Shown here: one piece after another, positions 31,552-39,713 of the stretch | Layout: each line of letters opens with the position of its first letter | Position numbering within the stretch: position 1 is the first letter of the stretch | Notes under the pieces: model-generated | Database searches by the model: none | What the model was told of the DNA's origin: nothing | Seen by the model: only the letters and a program-made list of their open reading frames with translations | IMG/VR virus record: IMGVR_UViG_3300047312_000527 | Coordinates: 1 to 59,316 of that record | Length of the DNA stretch: 59,316 nucleotides | Reading direction: 5' to 3' (one strand) | Origin: a virus | Position numbers and translations under genes: made by a program

Positions 31552-31559
31552 AATAAATA
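31552..31559 (+). promoter_or_regulatory. AATAAATA box before the subtilase gene
   Basis: AATAAATA followed by TAATATGG, 4 bases before the ATG of the subtilase. Same arrangement as at 29998-30005. Activity inferred. Confidence 0.3.
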
Positions 31560-31563
31560 TAAT

Positions 31564-32505
31564 ATGGCAAAGAAAAAATACAAAAAAAATACATGCTTCC
31601 TACCAAAGTTCACCGTAGAACCAGTGGTTAGTATGCTAGAAGCATCCCAACGCGCAGGATGGCAAATTACTAAATTTGACTTCCCTGACGTTTGGAAATA
31701 TACAAGAGGCAAAGGTGTGGTCGTCGCCGTTATTGATAGCGGCTGCGATATGGATCATGAAGATTTAAAAGACAACCTTATCCCAGGCCCTAACTTCGTT
31801 ATCCCTACATCCTTGCCAGAAGATGACTGTGGCCACGGTACGCATTGCGCCAGTTTGATCGCGGCCGAGAATAATGAAGTAGGTTTGATCGGACAATCCC
31901 CAGAAGCCAAAGTAATGGTAATTAAAACATTGGACAGAAACGGGATAGGAAATTTACAGACTGTAGCCAAGGCTATCAGGTGGGCGGTAGACAGTAAGGC
32001 CGATATAATTTCTATGTCACTAGGATGTCCTAATGAAACTCCAGAAATATATAAAGCCGTAATGTATGCCTATAGCCAGAACGTACCTATATTCTGCGCA
32101 TCTGGAAACTCTGGAAACCTAAACAATATATTCTGGCCCGCAAATTATAAAGAAACAATAAGCGTATCTGCTTATGATGAAAATATGCACAGAGCGCATT
32201 TTGCCAACGTATCTCCAAATATTAACTTCTTTGCGCCAGGGACATCGTTATTCGGAGCATATCTAAATAATGATTATACGATTATGTCTGGAACAAGCAT
32301 GGCCTGCCCGATAATGGCATCTGCCGCTGCTCTGATATTATCATATAAGAGAAACTATCAAACAGATATTAAATTAAATTCTGTTGAGGACTACCGAGAT
32401 ATTCTAAAACAATACTGCAAGCCTATTAGCGATAACTGCTCTCAGGGATTTGGGTTCTTTAATCCAGATGTATTTTTAGAGTGGATTAAGAAACAGCCGG
32501 TCTAA
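31564..32505 (+). CDS. Subtilisin-family (S8) serine protease
   Basis: 313 residues. The full triad is present: Asp58 in VVAVIDSGCDMDHED, His91 in CGHGTHCASLIA and Ser245 in SGTSMACPIMAS, with the oxyanion Asn in FCASGNSGN. There is no signal peptide and only a short N-terminal extension (about 45 residues), so it is an intracellular or virion-carried type. It could mature phage proteins or degrade host proteins. The stop overlaps the convergent gene at 32502 by 4 bases. Confidence 0.93.
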   Translation: MAKKKYKKNTCFLPKFTVEPVVSMLEASQRAGWQITKFDFPDVWKYTRGKGVVVAVIDSGCDMDHEDLKDNLIPGPNFVIPTSLPEDDCGHGTHCASLIAAENNEVGLIGQSPEAKVMVIKTLDRNGIGNLQTVAKAIRWAVDSKADIISMSLGCPNETPEIYKAVMYAYSQNVPIFCASGNSGNLNNIFWPANYKETISVSAYDENMHRAHFANVSPNINFFAPGTSLFGAYLNNDYTIMSGTSMACPIMASAAALILSYKRNYQTDIKLNSVEDYRDILKQYCKPISDNCSQGFGFFNPDVFLEWIKKQPV

Positions 32506-32687
32506 TCACCTAATTTTGTTTTAGGATCAATTTTATCAATTTCTATTTTGTTCGCAAATTTTTTAGGCGAACAATACTTTTGAATATCCTCTTCAGTCAA
32601 ACGGCCATGACGATCTGGCGTAAGAAATTTCTGCCAGTCATGTGGTCGCCACAACTTCAAATTTTTTATGTACTGTTCTGATGCCAT
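32502..32687 (-). CDS. Small hypothetical protein
   Basis: 61 residues, soluble and basic ('LWRPHDWQKFLTPDRHGRLTEEDIQKY'). No family recognised. Its start shares a base with the stop of the gene at 32687-33193. Confidence 0.55.
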   Translation of the reverse strand: MASEQYIKNLKLWRPHDWQKFLTPDRHGRLTEEDIQKYCSPKKFANKIEIDKIDPKTKLGD

Positions 32688-33193
32688 TAGTCTATTTTTA
32701 CTTTCTTTGCAATCAATTCTTCCTTTAATTTTTTAAACTCGGCAACCTTTTTTTTAGTCCGCTCCTTATCATACCAAGCCTCATATAAAGACATGATTTC
32801 TTTAAAGATTTCTTTTTCTTTGCTAATGGCGGCTATTCTCTTATTATGAGCAGACAATTCCTGCTTATATTTAACATTAACCTTTGGCTGATTACACTTG
32901 AGCATAATAGAGCAACAATCATCTTCGGGATACTCTACTGCAACAGCGTAACTTAAGATATCTTTACACTCACAGTTTTCATGAATATACTTTGAGATAT
33001 CATTCATGGATATCTCATTTCCTACATAAAATGTATGAATATATCGGTAATTATTAAACACTTCAACTGGCGGAAGTGGCTGGCCCCATGGAATACTTAA
33101 ATACGGAGATTTATCTGGACGAAAATTAATATACGAATATCGTTTGCGTAATTTTTCAGGCACATAAGAAGGAAATTTAATTTTATCAAACAT
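32687..33193 (-). CDS. Unknown paralogue family C, copy 2
   Basis: 168 residues from MFDKIKFPSY, chosen for the GGTGGAG ribosome site. It shares its plan with the gene at 33210: MFDK-type start, 'PEKLRKRYSYINF', 'FYVGNEISMNDISKYIHEN', 'DILSYAVAVEY', and a C-terminal coiled coil 'VAEFKKLKEELIAKK'. Function unknown. Confidence 0.7.
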   Translation of the reverse strand: MFDKIKFPSYVPEKLRKRYSYINFRPDKSPYLSIPWGQPLPPVEVFNNYRYIHTFYVGNEISMNDISKYIHENCECKDILSYAVAVEYPEDDCCSIMLKCNQPKVNVKYKQELSAHNKRIAAISKEKEIFKEIMSLYEAWYDKERTKKKVAEFKKLKEELIAKKVKID

Positions 33194-33209
33194 TTTTACT
33201 CTCCACCAA

Positions 33210-33692
33210 TCAATCAATTAACTGTTTTGCCTTTAATTTGTTTTTTAATTTATTAAACTGGGCAATCTCTGATTTGGTCTGTTCTTCTTCTACAAAGTTA
33301 TTATAAGCCGCAAGCACTGCCGGAAATATCTTTTTCTCTTCCTCATATATCTCGCTATCCTTCTGATACTTCTTGAGCAGAGTTTGATACTGTGGACTTT
33401 TCACATTCTTAATGTACATTAAATTAATTTCGGTTCCGTTCAATTCATCATAATTAGAATTTAGGGCATAATGGCTAATATCCTTATCATCACGATTATT
33501 ATTAATATACTCAATAATGCTTGTGATGTATACTTCTCCACTATAAAACGAATAAACGCTTTCAAGTTTTACATAAGACTCATTAGGAGGAGTAGGATTC
33601 ACCATAGATGGACTGCTAAATGAAAAATTAATAAACTTATAATCTTTTTTCAAATGCTCGGGCAAATTACTAACATCAAACTTCTTAAACAT
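33210..33692 (-). CDS. Unknown paralogue family C, copy 1
   Basis: 160 residues. Parallel to the 32687 gene: MFKKFDVSNL, 'PEHLKKDYKFINFSF', 'FYSGEVYITSIIEYINNN', 'DISHYALNSNY', C-terminal coiled coil 'IAQFNKLKNKLKAK'. The start overlaps the stop of the McsA-like gene by 8 bases. Function unknown. Confidence 0.7.
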   Translation of the reverse strand: MFKKFDVSNLPEHLKKDYKFINFSFSSPSMVNPTPPNESYVKLESVYSFYSGEVYITSIIEYINNNRDDKDISHYALNSNYDELNGTEINLMYIKNVKSPQYQTLLKKYQKDSEIYEEEKKIFPAVLAAYNNFVEEEQTKSEIAQFNKLKNKLKAKQLID

Positions 33693-34152
33693 TTTTCATT
33701 CTCCTAATTTCATCTCTTATTTTTGCTGCTTCTTCGTATCTTTCTTCTAAGACAGCAGCTTTCATTTTTTGTTCTAGTAATAGAATCGTCTTCTTATTAT
33801 CTTTCTTTAATGGACGACGACCCACATGAATAGTTTTTTTACAATGCTTCTGCAAAAATGGCATAATAAAATCACTAAACGCTTCATAGCACTTCGGGCA
33901 CCCCAACCTACCATTTTTAGTAAAATTAAATAAAGTCATCCCACAAACGCACTCTGATCCTGGTTTCTCACTTTCTACCGGCGGCAGCTCAAACCCAACT
34001 GCATCTATTAGTTTAAAAAGCTCATCTTTCAAGCCATATTTTACGGCGCAATCACGACAAGCCGAAACTGAAGTTTTTTTGCCATCAATAATTTTAACTA
34101 CAGAAAGTATTCTCGGCTTATCGCAAGGCTCATCGGTGAATGGGCAATTCAT
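33685..34152 (-). CDS. mcsA: McsA homologue (zinc fingers plus UVR domain)
   Basis: 155 residues. Zinc-finger cysteines at 3/10, 32/35, 68/70 and 85/88, with the diagnostic CGMTLFNFTKNGRLGCPKCY of McsA, then 'HCKKTIHVGRRP' and a C-terminal UVR helix pair 'LLEQKMKAAVLEERYEEAAK'. McsA activates the arginine kinase McsB, which marks proteins for ClpCP, and works with CtsR. No McsB, CtsR or ClpC is in the window. A phage copy might redirect or block that host pathway. The start overlaps the upstream stop (ATGA). Confidence 0.88.
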   Translation of the reverse strand: MNCPFTDEPCDKPRILSVVKIIDGKKTSVSACRDCAVKYGLKDELFKLIDAVGFELPPVESEKPGSECVCGMTLFNFTKNGRLGCPKCYEAFSDFIMPFLQKHCKKTIHVGRRPLKKDNKKTILLLEQKMKAAVLEERYEEAAKIRDEIRRMKNV

Positions 34153-34724
34153 TCTTTTTCCTTCGGCTTTTCATCCTGTGGAATCAATCGAAGCTTCTGG
34201 TAAACTTTAATCATTTGTTTTCTGTAAACAACACACTCTTTCTTATCCTCTTCTAAAAGAAACGCTATATTGCCTGCGATAACCTTATCTAAAAATGCAA
34301 TATGCTTGCTAGCGAAATCTTTACTCAAGCTTAAATATCGTGCTGACAAATCAACAAATTCTGCACTCAAATCTCCACCATCTACTGACTGTAACTTGCT
34401 GGCCATCTGTAAATGTATTTGATACTGCTTATATGACAACCCATAATACTTCTCAAATACCTTAAGGATATAAGCAATTTTTTCGTAATCGTCCATATCT
34501 GAAAATTTATGTTTTTTGTCAGCAGATTGATAATTCTTATAGGTATCAAAATTATCAATACCCCCCAGTACTTCGGTCATTTCTTTCAATGTAGTCTCAC
34601 TAAGCTTAATAACTTTATCAAGCGCTGCTGCTTGATCGGGGGTCGGCGTAGGAGAGGCGACCAAGTAATTGGAGCTAGCAATAGAAACCACAAACAACAG
34701 AGTCATCATCATCATTTTTCGCAT
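34149..34724 (-). CDS. Secreted hypothetical protein
   Basis: 191 residues. The signal peptide (to about VAS) is followed by 'PTPTPDQAAALDKVIKLSE' and a wholly helical, charged body with a Lys/Glu-rich tail. A GGAG ribosome site precedes the ATG. It overlaps the upstream gene by 50 bases, which is unusual here. No family recognised. Confidence 0.65.
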   Translation of the reverse strand: MRKMMMMTLLFVVSIASSNYLVASPTPTPDQAAALDKVIKLSETTLKEMTEVLGGIDNFDTYKNYQSADKKHKFSDMDDYEKIAYILKVFEKYYGLSYKQYQIHLQMASKLQSVDGGDLSAEFVDLSARYLSLSKDFASKHIAFLDKVIAGNIAFLLEEDKKECVVYRKQMIKVYQKLRLIPQDEKPKEKE

Positions 34725-35550
34725 CTCTTATCTCCTGTAAGGTTAAAACTTTGGGAAGAACATCATTAGATATTTTACTAATCTCAATTTTCTGAATACT
34801 TCTTAAAGAAGTCCGCGGTTCACTGTTACTTTTTACTTGCTTAACCGGACAACCAGTAAAAAAATGAACCTTTTTTAACTTTTCCTGCTCTTCTATAATG
34901 TTTTTATCTAAGAAGGCATGTTGGTACGCCTCTTGCCAATAATCGTACTCATAGTCTTTAAGAATAAAATCCCCGAATCCCTGATTGGTGAAAAAGTCCT
35001 TAACTAACATGCAATCAATTCCACACTTATTGGCAATATCATAGGCAAAAGATATTATCACAGACAAAGTAAATCCTATGTCTGCTTTATTCCTGCGTGA
35101 CAACTCCATAACATAATCACGCATACCACTATACGGACTATGCCAAACAAAACAATCTGATACTGCCGCCTTTTCAGCATCCCTAGAATAAAGATCAAAC
35201 AAATCTCCGATATTATCAAATCGGTATTCTGCTAATCCACTAAATTGCGGATCAAAATTGAACGTCATCCAAGCTAGCGCACATCTATGGATGCTGCCAA
35301 GACAGCAAGACTGCTTTCTATCTACCTGATTTTCAATCTGCCGAAATTTTCTAATAATAAAATCACAAAAATCAAGTTCCGTAATTCTATGCCGGAGCTG
35401 AACCGGCAAGTTGAGATAATTTTTATCCAATTTTGCAAAGTACGAATGCAGAGCATCCAATTTACAGGCTACAATGCCAGGAAGAAGACACTTCCACTGG
35501 CCCATTAAAGCGCCATCATATTTAATGTCGCTGATAAATCGTGCGCTCAT
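34675..35550 (-). CDS. Hypothetical protein
   Basis: 291 residues, soluble. Notable segments are 'HRITELDFCDFIIRKFRQIENQVDRKQSC', 'WMTFNFDPQFSGLAEYRF' and 'FVWHSPYSGMRDYVMELSRRNKADIG'. The C-terminus ends in an acidic stretch and CGFYC. No family recognised. Confidence 0.65.
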   Translation of the reverse strand: MSARFISDIKYDGALMGQWKCLLPGIVACKLDALHSYFAKLDKNYLNLPVQLRHRITELDFCDFIIRKFRQIENQVDRKQSCCLGSIHRCALAWMTFNFDPQFSGLAEYRFDNIGDLFDLYSRDAEKAAVSDCFVWHSPYSGMRDYVMELSRRNKADIGFTLSVIISFAYDIANKCGIDCMLVKDFFTNQGFGDFILKDYEYDYWQEAYQHAFLDKNIIEEQEKLKKVHFFTGCPVKQVKSNSEPRTSLRSIQKIEISKISNDVLPKVLTLQEIRDAKNDDDDSVVCGFYC

Positions 35551-35555
35551 TATTT

Positions 35556-36347
35556 TTACGGAAACACGGTGCCTTGGATTTGTAAAGTGGCCGAATCAGA
35601 CGGCAGGGCCGCAGATCCCGCAGGTGTGACTCTTTTTAGCCAAAGAGGAAATCCTTCTTCGGCCCTCAATGTTGCTATTGTAATAGATCCGCTGGTAAAT
35701 ACAACCCCAGTTGGGGTAGTTGCGACATTTCCAGTGCTCTGAGCAATATCATTTCTTGGACCACCTTCTGTTATCGTGCTCATAGTTGGATTGGGTACAG
35801 ATGGGGTCAAAGCATTCGTATCTACCACCAAAAGATTTTGATTTCTATTGCCGTCATCACCGGTAAATGTTATTGTGTAATTAGAGCCACTTGAATGAGC
35901 ACAAGAAACCTGTGACAAACCAGCGGTTCCATTCAACCCAGCCTGCAAATTTACGGCAAAAACTGACGGCGTATTGTCCCAGTTGATCTGGGGAGATAAA
36001 GCGTTTTCGTATTTTAGCACTAAATTTCCACCTGTTGGCGACCCATTTATCGCAATTCGCTGAACCTCATTTCTTGCTAAAACTCCAATAGTAATAGTAG
36101 AACCGCCAGCAATCTGGGATTGCAAAGAAACAGAAACATTGTAGAATACATCCGTTGAATTGTTATTAAATACGTAAATACAGCGATAGTCAGTATACCC
36201 GCTTTGAGCCTGTGCGGCAGTCACATTAGTGAACAAGTTATTCAGCGTTGTTCCGACTGCATGCGAACTAGGTTGCCCACCAAAAGAAAGAGCCGGATTA
36301 GTATTGCTTGAACCCCCTGAAAGCACTATGCTAATATCCGAAGCCAT
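35556..36347 (-). CDS. Probable phage structural (virion) protein
   Basis: 263 residues from MASDISIVLS (an ATG three codons earlier is also possible; TAAGG lies just before it). Composition is typical of virion beta proteins: rich in Ser, Thr, Asn and Gly with few charges. 'GYTDYRCIYVFNNN', 'GGSTITIGVLARNEVQRIAI' and 'SGSITIATLRAEEGFPLWLKR' look like strands of a beta-sandwich. Similar 'DYRCIYV-NN' proteins occur near phage tail or decoration genes (from memory). The exact role is not assigned. Confidence 0.65.
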   Translation of the reverse strand: MASDISIVLSGGSSNTNPALSFGGQPSSHAVGTTLNNLFTNVTAAQAQSGYTDYRCIYVFNNNSTDVFYNVSVSLQSQIAGGSTITIGVLARNEVQRIAINGSPTGGNLVLKYENALSPQINWDNTPSVFAVNLQAGLNGTAGLSQVSCAHSSGSNYTITFTGDDGNRNQNLLVVDTNALTPSVPNPTMSTITEGGPRNDIAQSTGNVATTPTGVVFTSGSITIATLRAEEGFPLWLKRVTPAGSAALPSDSATLQIQGTVFP

Positions 36348-36382
36348 AATCGTCATACCTTATTTACCCTGAGAGGTTGAAA

Positions 36383-37276
36383 ATGCCAGACGAAGAAACA
36401 AAGGAACTCAAAATTACGTGGCAGCCTCGTAAAGGCGGGAAGCCATCCCAGATTTACACCACAGGGCTTGAATACTGCTTTATCAACAGCGAAAATCAAC
36501 AGTGCCATGAATTTGTTTACTGCAAAGACTTCCTACATGACGCGGTTCATGCTTTTTTGTACGAAAAAGTCGCGGACATTTATGACTTCGTTTACGACCC
36601 CAAGAGCATGCCTCCCCTCATGCTTTCTAGGACAAAAATTGCGCTAAGCAATGCGTCCGACAAAAATTTTGTCAGTAAAATGGATAATATGGTTGACTTC
36701 ATCAACCAATGTGAGGTAAAATTAAAACTCAAGAAGTCTAGGGGAATCCTTTGTAGTAACCCGCCAAAACAATATAAAAACGGTATTATAGTTTTAAGAG
36801 GTTCAGCTAAGTGGATAGAAGCGCCTCCAATGCTATCTTTATATACTCTTCTTATTAGAATAGGGTTTATCCATAAAAAGGGCGATAGTTATACCCAGAC
36901 TATGGACGCTTTAATCAATGGATCGGTTAAACCATATCAAAAAAATGATACCAGCTACCTCTCAAGCGCCAAGAAAAGTGTTGACAGGATTCTTGAAGAA
37001 GGGTATAGAAAAATATTCTACAGCGATATCAAGCGAAATTATCCAAAAAATGTAGACATTGGAACGCTACACAACAGCTTCGGTATTGTCGGGTTCACTA
37101 GCAAATCTCCCAAACAATGGGTTCCAGGCTGGTGGAAATCTAAGAAAAAGAAAATCACTACCGCTGAAGCTGCGGCAGCTAACCCAGACGATTATTATAT
37201 TGATTGCGAAATGGGACTGACCAAAAAAGAAACCGCCAAACCGGAAACCATTAAAACAGAGGTGGCAAATGCCTAA
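36383..37276 (+). CDS. Conserved partner of the amidoligase, unknown function
   Basis: 297 residues from MPDEETKEL, chosen for GAGAGG upstream; a TTG two codons earlier is possible. N-terminal 'LKITWQPRKGGKPSQIYTTGLEYCF', 'EFVYCKDFLHDAVHAFLY', 'DFINQCEVKLKLKKS', and a Trp-rich 'KQWVPGWWKSKKKK' near 255, then an acidic/Ala tail. The stop overlaps the amidoligase start by 8 bases, so the two products are likely made together. No domain recognised. Confidence 0.75.
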   Translation: MPDEETKELKITWQPRKGGKPSQIYTTGLEYCFINSENQQCHEFVYCKDFLHDAVHAFLYEKVADIYDFVYDPKSMPPLMLSRTKIALSNASDKNFVSKMDNMVDFINQCEVKLKLKKSRGILCSNPPKQYKNGIIVLRGSAKWIEAPPMLSLYTLLIRIGFIHKKGDSYTQTMDALINGSVKPYQKNDTSYLSSAKKSVDRILEEGYRKIFYSDIKRNYPKNVDIGTLHNSFGIVGFTSKSPKQWVPGWWKSKKKKITTAEAAAANPDDYYIDCEMGLTKKETAKPETIKTEVANA

Positions 37277-38156
37277 ATCTTGGACAATCGGACATGATGT
37301 TGAATTTACGGTCTTTGACCCGAAAAGTAAGAAAATCAGAAGTGCTATCGGGGTAGTTCCTGGCAGCAAGGAATGCCCTTATGACCTCGGGGACGGCCAT
37401 CGGGCTTTCTACGACAATGTGCTGGCAGAATGTAACTTAAAAGTTAGCAATTCCAAAGAAGATTTTATAGCAAATAACAAGGAATGTTTTCAGCGATATG
37501 CAGATGCAATTAAGCCGTGTGTTTTACTGCCGAAAGCATCCCACACATATCCGGCATCAGAACTTCAGCACGAAGATGCCTTAAAGTTTGGCTGCGATCA
37601 ATCTTTTGATGCTTATACCGTCGCCCCAAATCCACCGCCCGACTGTCAGCCCGGTAATGGCTTCCGAACCGGGGGTGGTCATATTCACCTTGGTGGCGAT
37701 TTCTTCCCCTTAAACGACGACTGGGGGCGTATATGGGTCATTAGAATGATGGATATCTTCTTTGGAGTTCCGTCACTGTTTATTGACCAAGATCCAACGT
37801 CTATGGTAAGACGCAAGCTGTATGGTGGAGCAGGGGATCATCGTCCGCAAGTCTACGGAGTTGAGTACAGGTCACCATCCAATTTCTGGGTAGCTACTCC
37901 TCAACTGGTCGCACTCACATATGATATCTGTGATTTTGTGCTGGATGTCTGCATTAACGAGCAACATGAAGAAATTTATAATCTTCATGAAGACAATATC
38001 GTGAAATGCATCAATAATTGGGACAAAAAGGCGGCAAAACCCTTTATGGAAATATGCCGAAGACTAATGCCCAAAAAACTATGGGAAAACGTTGAGCAAC
38101 TCTCTAAGCCGCGAGAAGACAAGTCGTTCTACGAGAGCTGGGGAATCAAGGCTTAG
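37269..38156 (+). CDS. phiEco32-like amidoligase (COOH-NH2 ligase type 2)
   Basis: 295 residues. The glutamine-synthetase-like fold is indicated by TIGHDVEFTVFD at the start, the histidine pair in TGGGHIHLGGDFF, and 'YGVEYRSPSNFW' later. Proteins of this type join a carboxylate to an amine, probably using ATP, and are thought to tag peptides or make small amides. In phage phiEco32 they occur with related amide-metabolism enzymes. Here the neighbours are an unknown partner (36383) and an alpha/beta hydrolase (38260). Confidence 0.85.
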   Translation: MPKSWTIGHDVEFTVFDPKSKKIRSAIGVVPGSKECPYDLGDGHRAFYDNVLAECNLKVSNSKEDFIANNKECFQRYADAIKPCVLLPKASHTYPASELQHEDALKFGCDQSFDAYTVAPNPPPDCQPGNGFRTGGGHIHLGGDFFPLNDDWGRIWVIRMMDIFFGVPSLFIDQDPTSMVRRKLYGGAGDHRPQVYGVEYRSPSNFWVATPQLVALTYDICDFVLDVCINEQHEEIYNLHEDNIVKCINNWDKKAAKPFMEICRRLMPKKLWENVEQLSKPREDKSFYESWGIKA

Positions 38157-38173
38157 TCAAAATAATAGGCAAA

Positions 38174-38240
38174 TAGCCCAAACTGGCAATTAGCAAGTTT
38201 ATTCCTTTCCTTATCTTTTTTATACGGCCAGTTTGGGCTA
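38174..38240. repeat. 14-bp inverted repeat in the leader of the hydrolase gene
   Basis: Arms TAGCCCAAACTGGC (38174-38187) and GCCAGTTTGGGCTA (38227-38240) are perfect complements around a 39-base, pyrimidine-rich loop. The right arm ends 9 bases before the GGAG of the GTG-start gene at 38260. It could act as an attenuator, a terminator for the amidoligase message, or a protein-binding site. Confidence 0.7.
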
Positions 38241-38259
38241 CCAACCAACGGAGAAAAAC

Positions 38260-38907
38260 GTGCCAAAAAATCTAATCGGGAAATGGATAGTTGATGCGCC
38301 TGAGAACATAGAGCGGTGCATCATCGCCTTCCCAGGAAGGGGAGGATCGGCTGAAAGTATGATGAGTCTTTGTCGTGCCATAAGGTTGCCGGATACATTG
38401 ATTATATGCTTACAATCTAGATATTTTGCTTGGTACGCATCTCCAAATGGAGCCAATGATCAATATGATGCTGTGCAAAGCATGAAGAATGCTATAAAAG
38501 AAATAACAAATACAATTAATAAAATAAAAGACTTTTGGGGAGTGTCGGACAACCAAATCGCCTTGCTTGGACATAGTGCTGGTAGCGTTGTCTCAATTCA
38601 AACTGCGCTAAACTTCAATTTCCGTGCGGTTATTTCCCTTGCCGGTGCTATTTTAGAGCCGGAAAAAATGCCGATATGCGCTATAGACACTCAATTTTTG
38701 CTTCAACACGACACTAATGATGACTGCTTTTCTTGGGATGAACGATTCGTGCCAATGCATGACGCTCTAAAAACAAACAAGTATCATACAGAAATATGTA
38801 TAGACAGAGGAAATGGGCATGATTCATTTACGAACGAAGTCGTAGACTATGTGCAATCATTTCTAACTGAGAAGTTCAAAATTACCGCAGAAAGCGAAGA
38901 GTCCTAA
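38260..38907 (+). CDS. Alpha/beta hydrolase (phospholipase/carboxylesterase-like)
   Basis: 215 residues starting at GTG, supported by GGAG 7 bases upstream. 'IIAFPGRGGSAESMMSLCRAI' opens the fold; the nucleophile elbow is LLGHSAGSVV, the acid is in 'HDTNDDCF' and the His in GNGHDSF. The family hydrolyses esters or thioesters. Beside an amidoligase it could process the same product (inference). A long hairpin precedes it. Confidence 0.85.
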   Translation: MPKNLIGKWIVDAPENIERCIIAFPGRGGSAESMMSLCRAIRLPDTLIICLQSRYFAWYASPNGANDQYDAVQSMKNAIKEITNTINKIKDFWGVSDNQIALLGHSAGSVVSIQTALNFNFRAVISLAGAILEPEKMPICAIDTQFLLQHDTNDDCFSWDERFVPMHDALKTNKYHTEICIDRGNGHDSFTNEVVDYVQSFLTEKFKITAESEES

Positions 38908-38915
38908 AACTCTAA

Positions 38916-39665
38916 CTACTTACTAAGATCAACAATCTTAAAACCTAGATTAAGCAAGTCAGCAAATCCATCTAAGGATTTCTTTGCCTGCATATCACCT
39001 AGAGTATCATTAATCTCATCAATAGTAGCTTCTGTTAGTTGTTTTCCTGGGTTATAACCCTTGCTCAAATAAGACGCAAAGCTATAAAGAGCAGACTCAG
39101 TCCCACGATAAAACTTAAGAGCATCGTCTACCATCTTTTCTCTTGAGTAGCTTTCCGATACAACATACTTTGAGCACTTGGAGCACATCCCGTCTTTGGG
39201 GTCTTTACTGCCGCAATTACAGAAATAAGTGTCCATACCGTTGCCAAAATAATTGGCTTCTTCTTTTTTATCATGGCCATGCGCAGCGTGACTACCTTTA
39301 CCTTCGCATTTGTCGCAATCACAATTACACTTTGACTTTCCACCTTTATCCATCATGTCATCATCATCATCGTCCATGTCGTCGTCATCCATATCATCAT
39401 CTTCGTCACCATCTACATCATCATCGTCCATGTCGTCGTCGTCCATGTCATCATCTTCGTCACCATCTACATCATCATCGTCCATGTCTTCGGGTTCTGG
39501 GGCAATAGGTTGCTTAGGCGCTTCTGTAGTAACATCTTCAGTGGCGTCAACATTTGCCCATTGAGCACCGATTACGCCAATGGCCTTTGGTCCAGAAGAA
39601 AGTCCAAGTAAAGTAGAAGATCCAAGACTTTCATGTAAAAGCTTCCAAGATTTAAAATCTATCAT
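38916..39665 (-). CDS. Acidic-repeat, zinc-ribbon protein with capsid-targeting-like N-terminus
   Basis: 249 residues from MIDFKSWKLLHESLG, chosen for the AGGAAAAA ribosome site. The start resembles a capsid-targeting peptide with an L-H-E possible cleavage site. A highly acidic repeat (units of 18 residues such as DDDDVDGDEDDDM) covers about residues 55-105, then Cys/His clusters (KCNCDCDKC, FCNCGS, CSKCSKYV) and a helical C-terminus ('DALKFYRGTESALYSFASYL'). It may be an internal head protein that mimics or counteracts DNA charge. Confidence 0.7.
   Translation of the reverse strand: MIDFKSWKLLHESLGSSTLLGLSSGPKAIGVIGAQWANVDATEDVTTEAPKQPIAPEPEDMDDDDVDGDEDDDMDDDDMDDDDVDGDEDDDMDDDDMDDDDDDMMDKGGKSKCNCDCDKCEGKGSHAAHGHDKKEEANYFGNGMDTYFCNCGSKDPKDGMCSKCSKYVVSESYSREKMVDDALKFYRGTESALYSFASYLSKGYNPGKQLTEATIDEINDTLGDMQAKKSLDGFADLLNLGFKIVDLSK
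39363..39488. repeat. 54-base tandem repeat inside the acidic protein gene
   Basis: Two full copies and part of a third of a 54-base unit (differing at two positions) encode the Asp-rich repeats. The copies start at 39363, 39417 and 39471. Copy number may vary among relatives. Confidence 0.85.
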
Positions 39666-39713
39666 ATTATATTTTTCCTGCGATATAGGTGCTGAAATAT
39701 ATATCAAAGACAA

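Noticed and set aside
39143-39564. His-rich and Ser-rich plus-strand reading frames opposite the acidic protein gene
   Set aside because: They are antisense shadows of the Asp-coding repeat; the minus-strand frame has a ribosome site, a sensible N-terminus and cysteine motifs.
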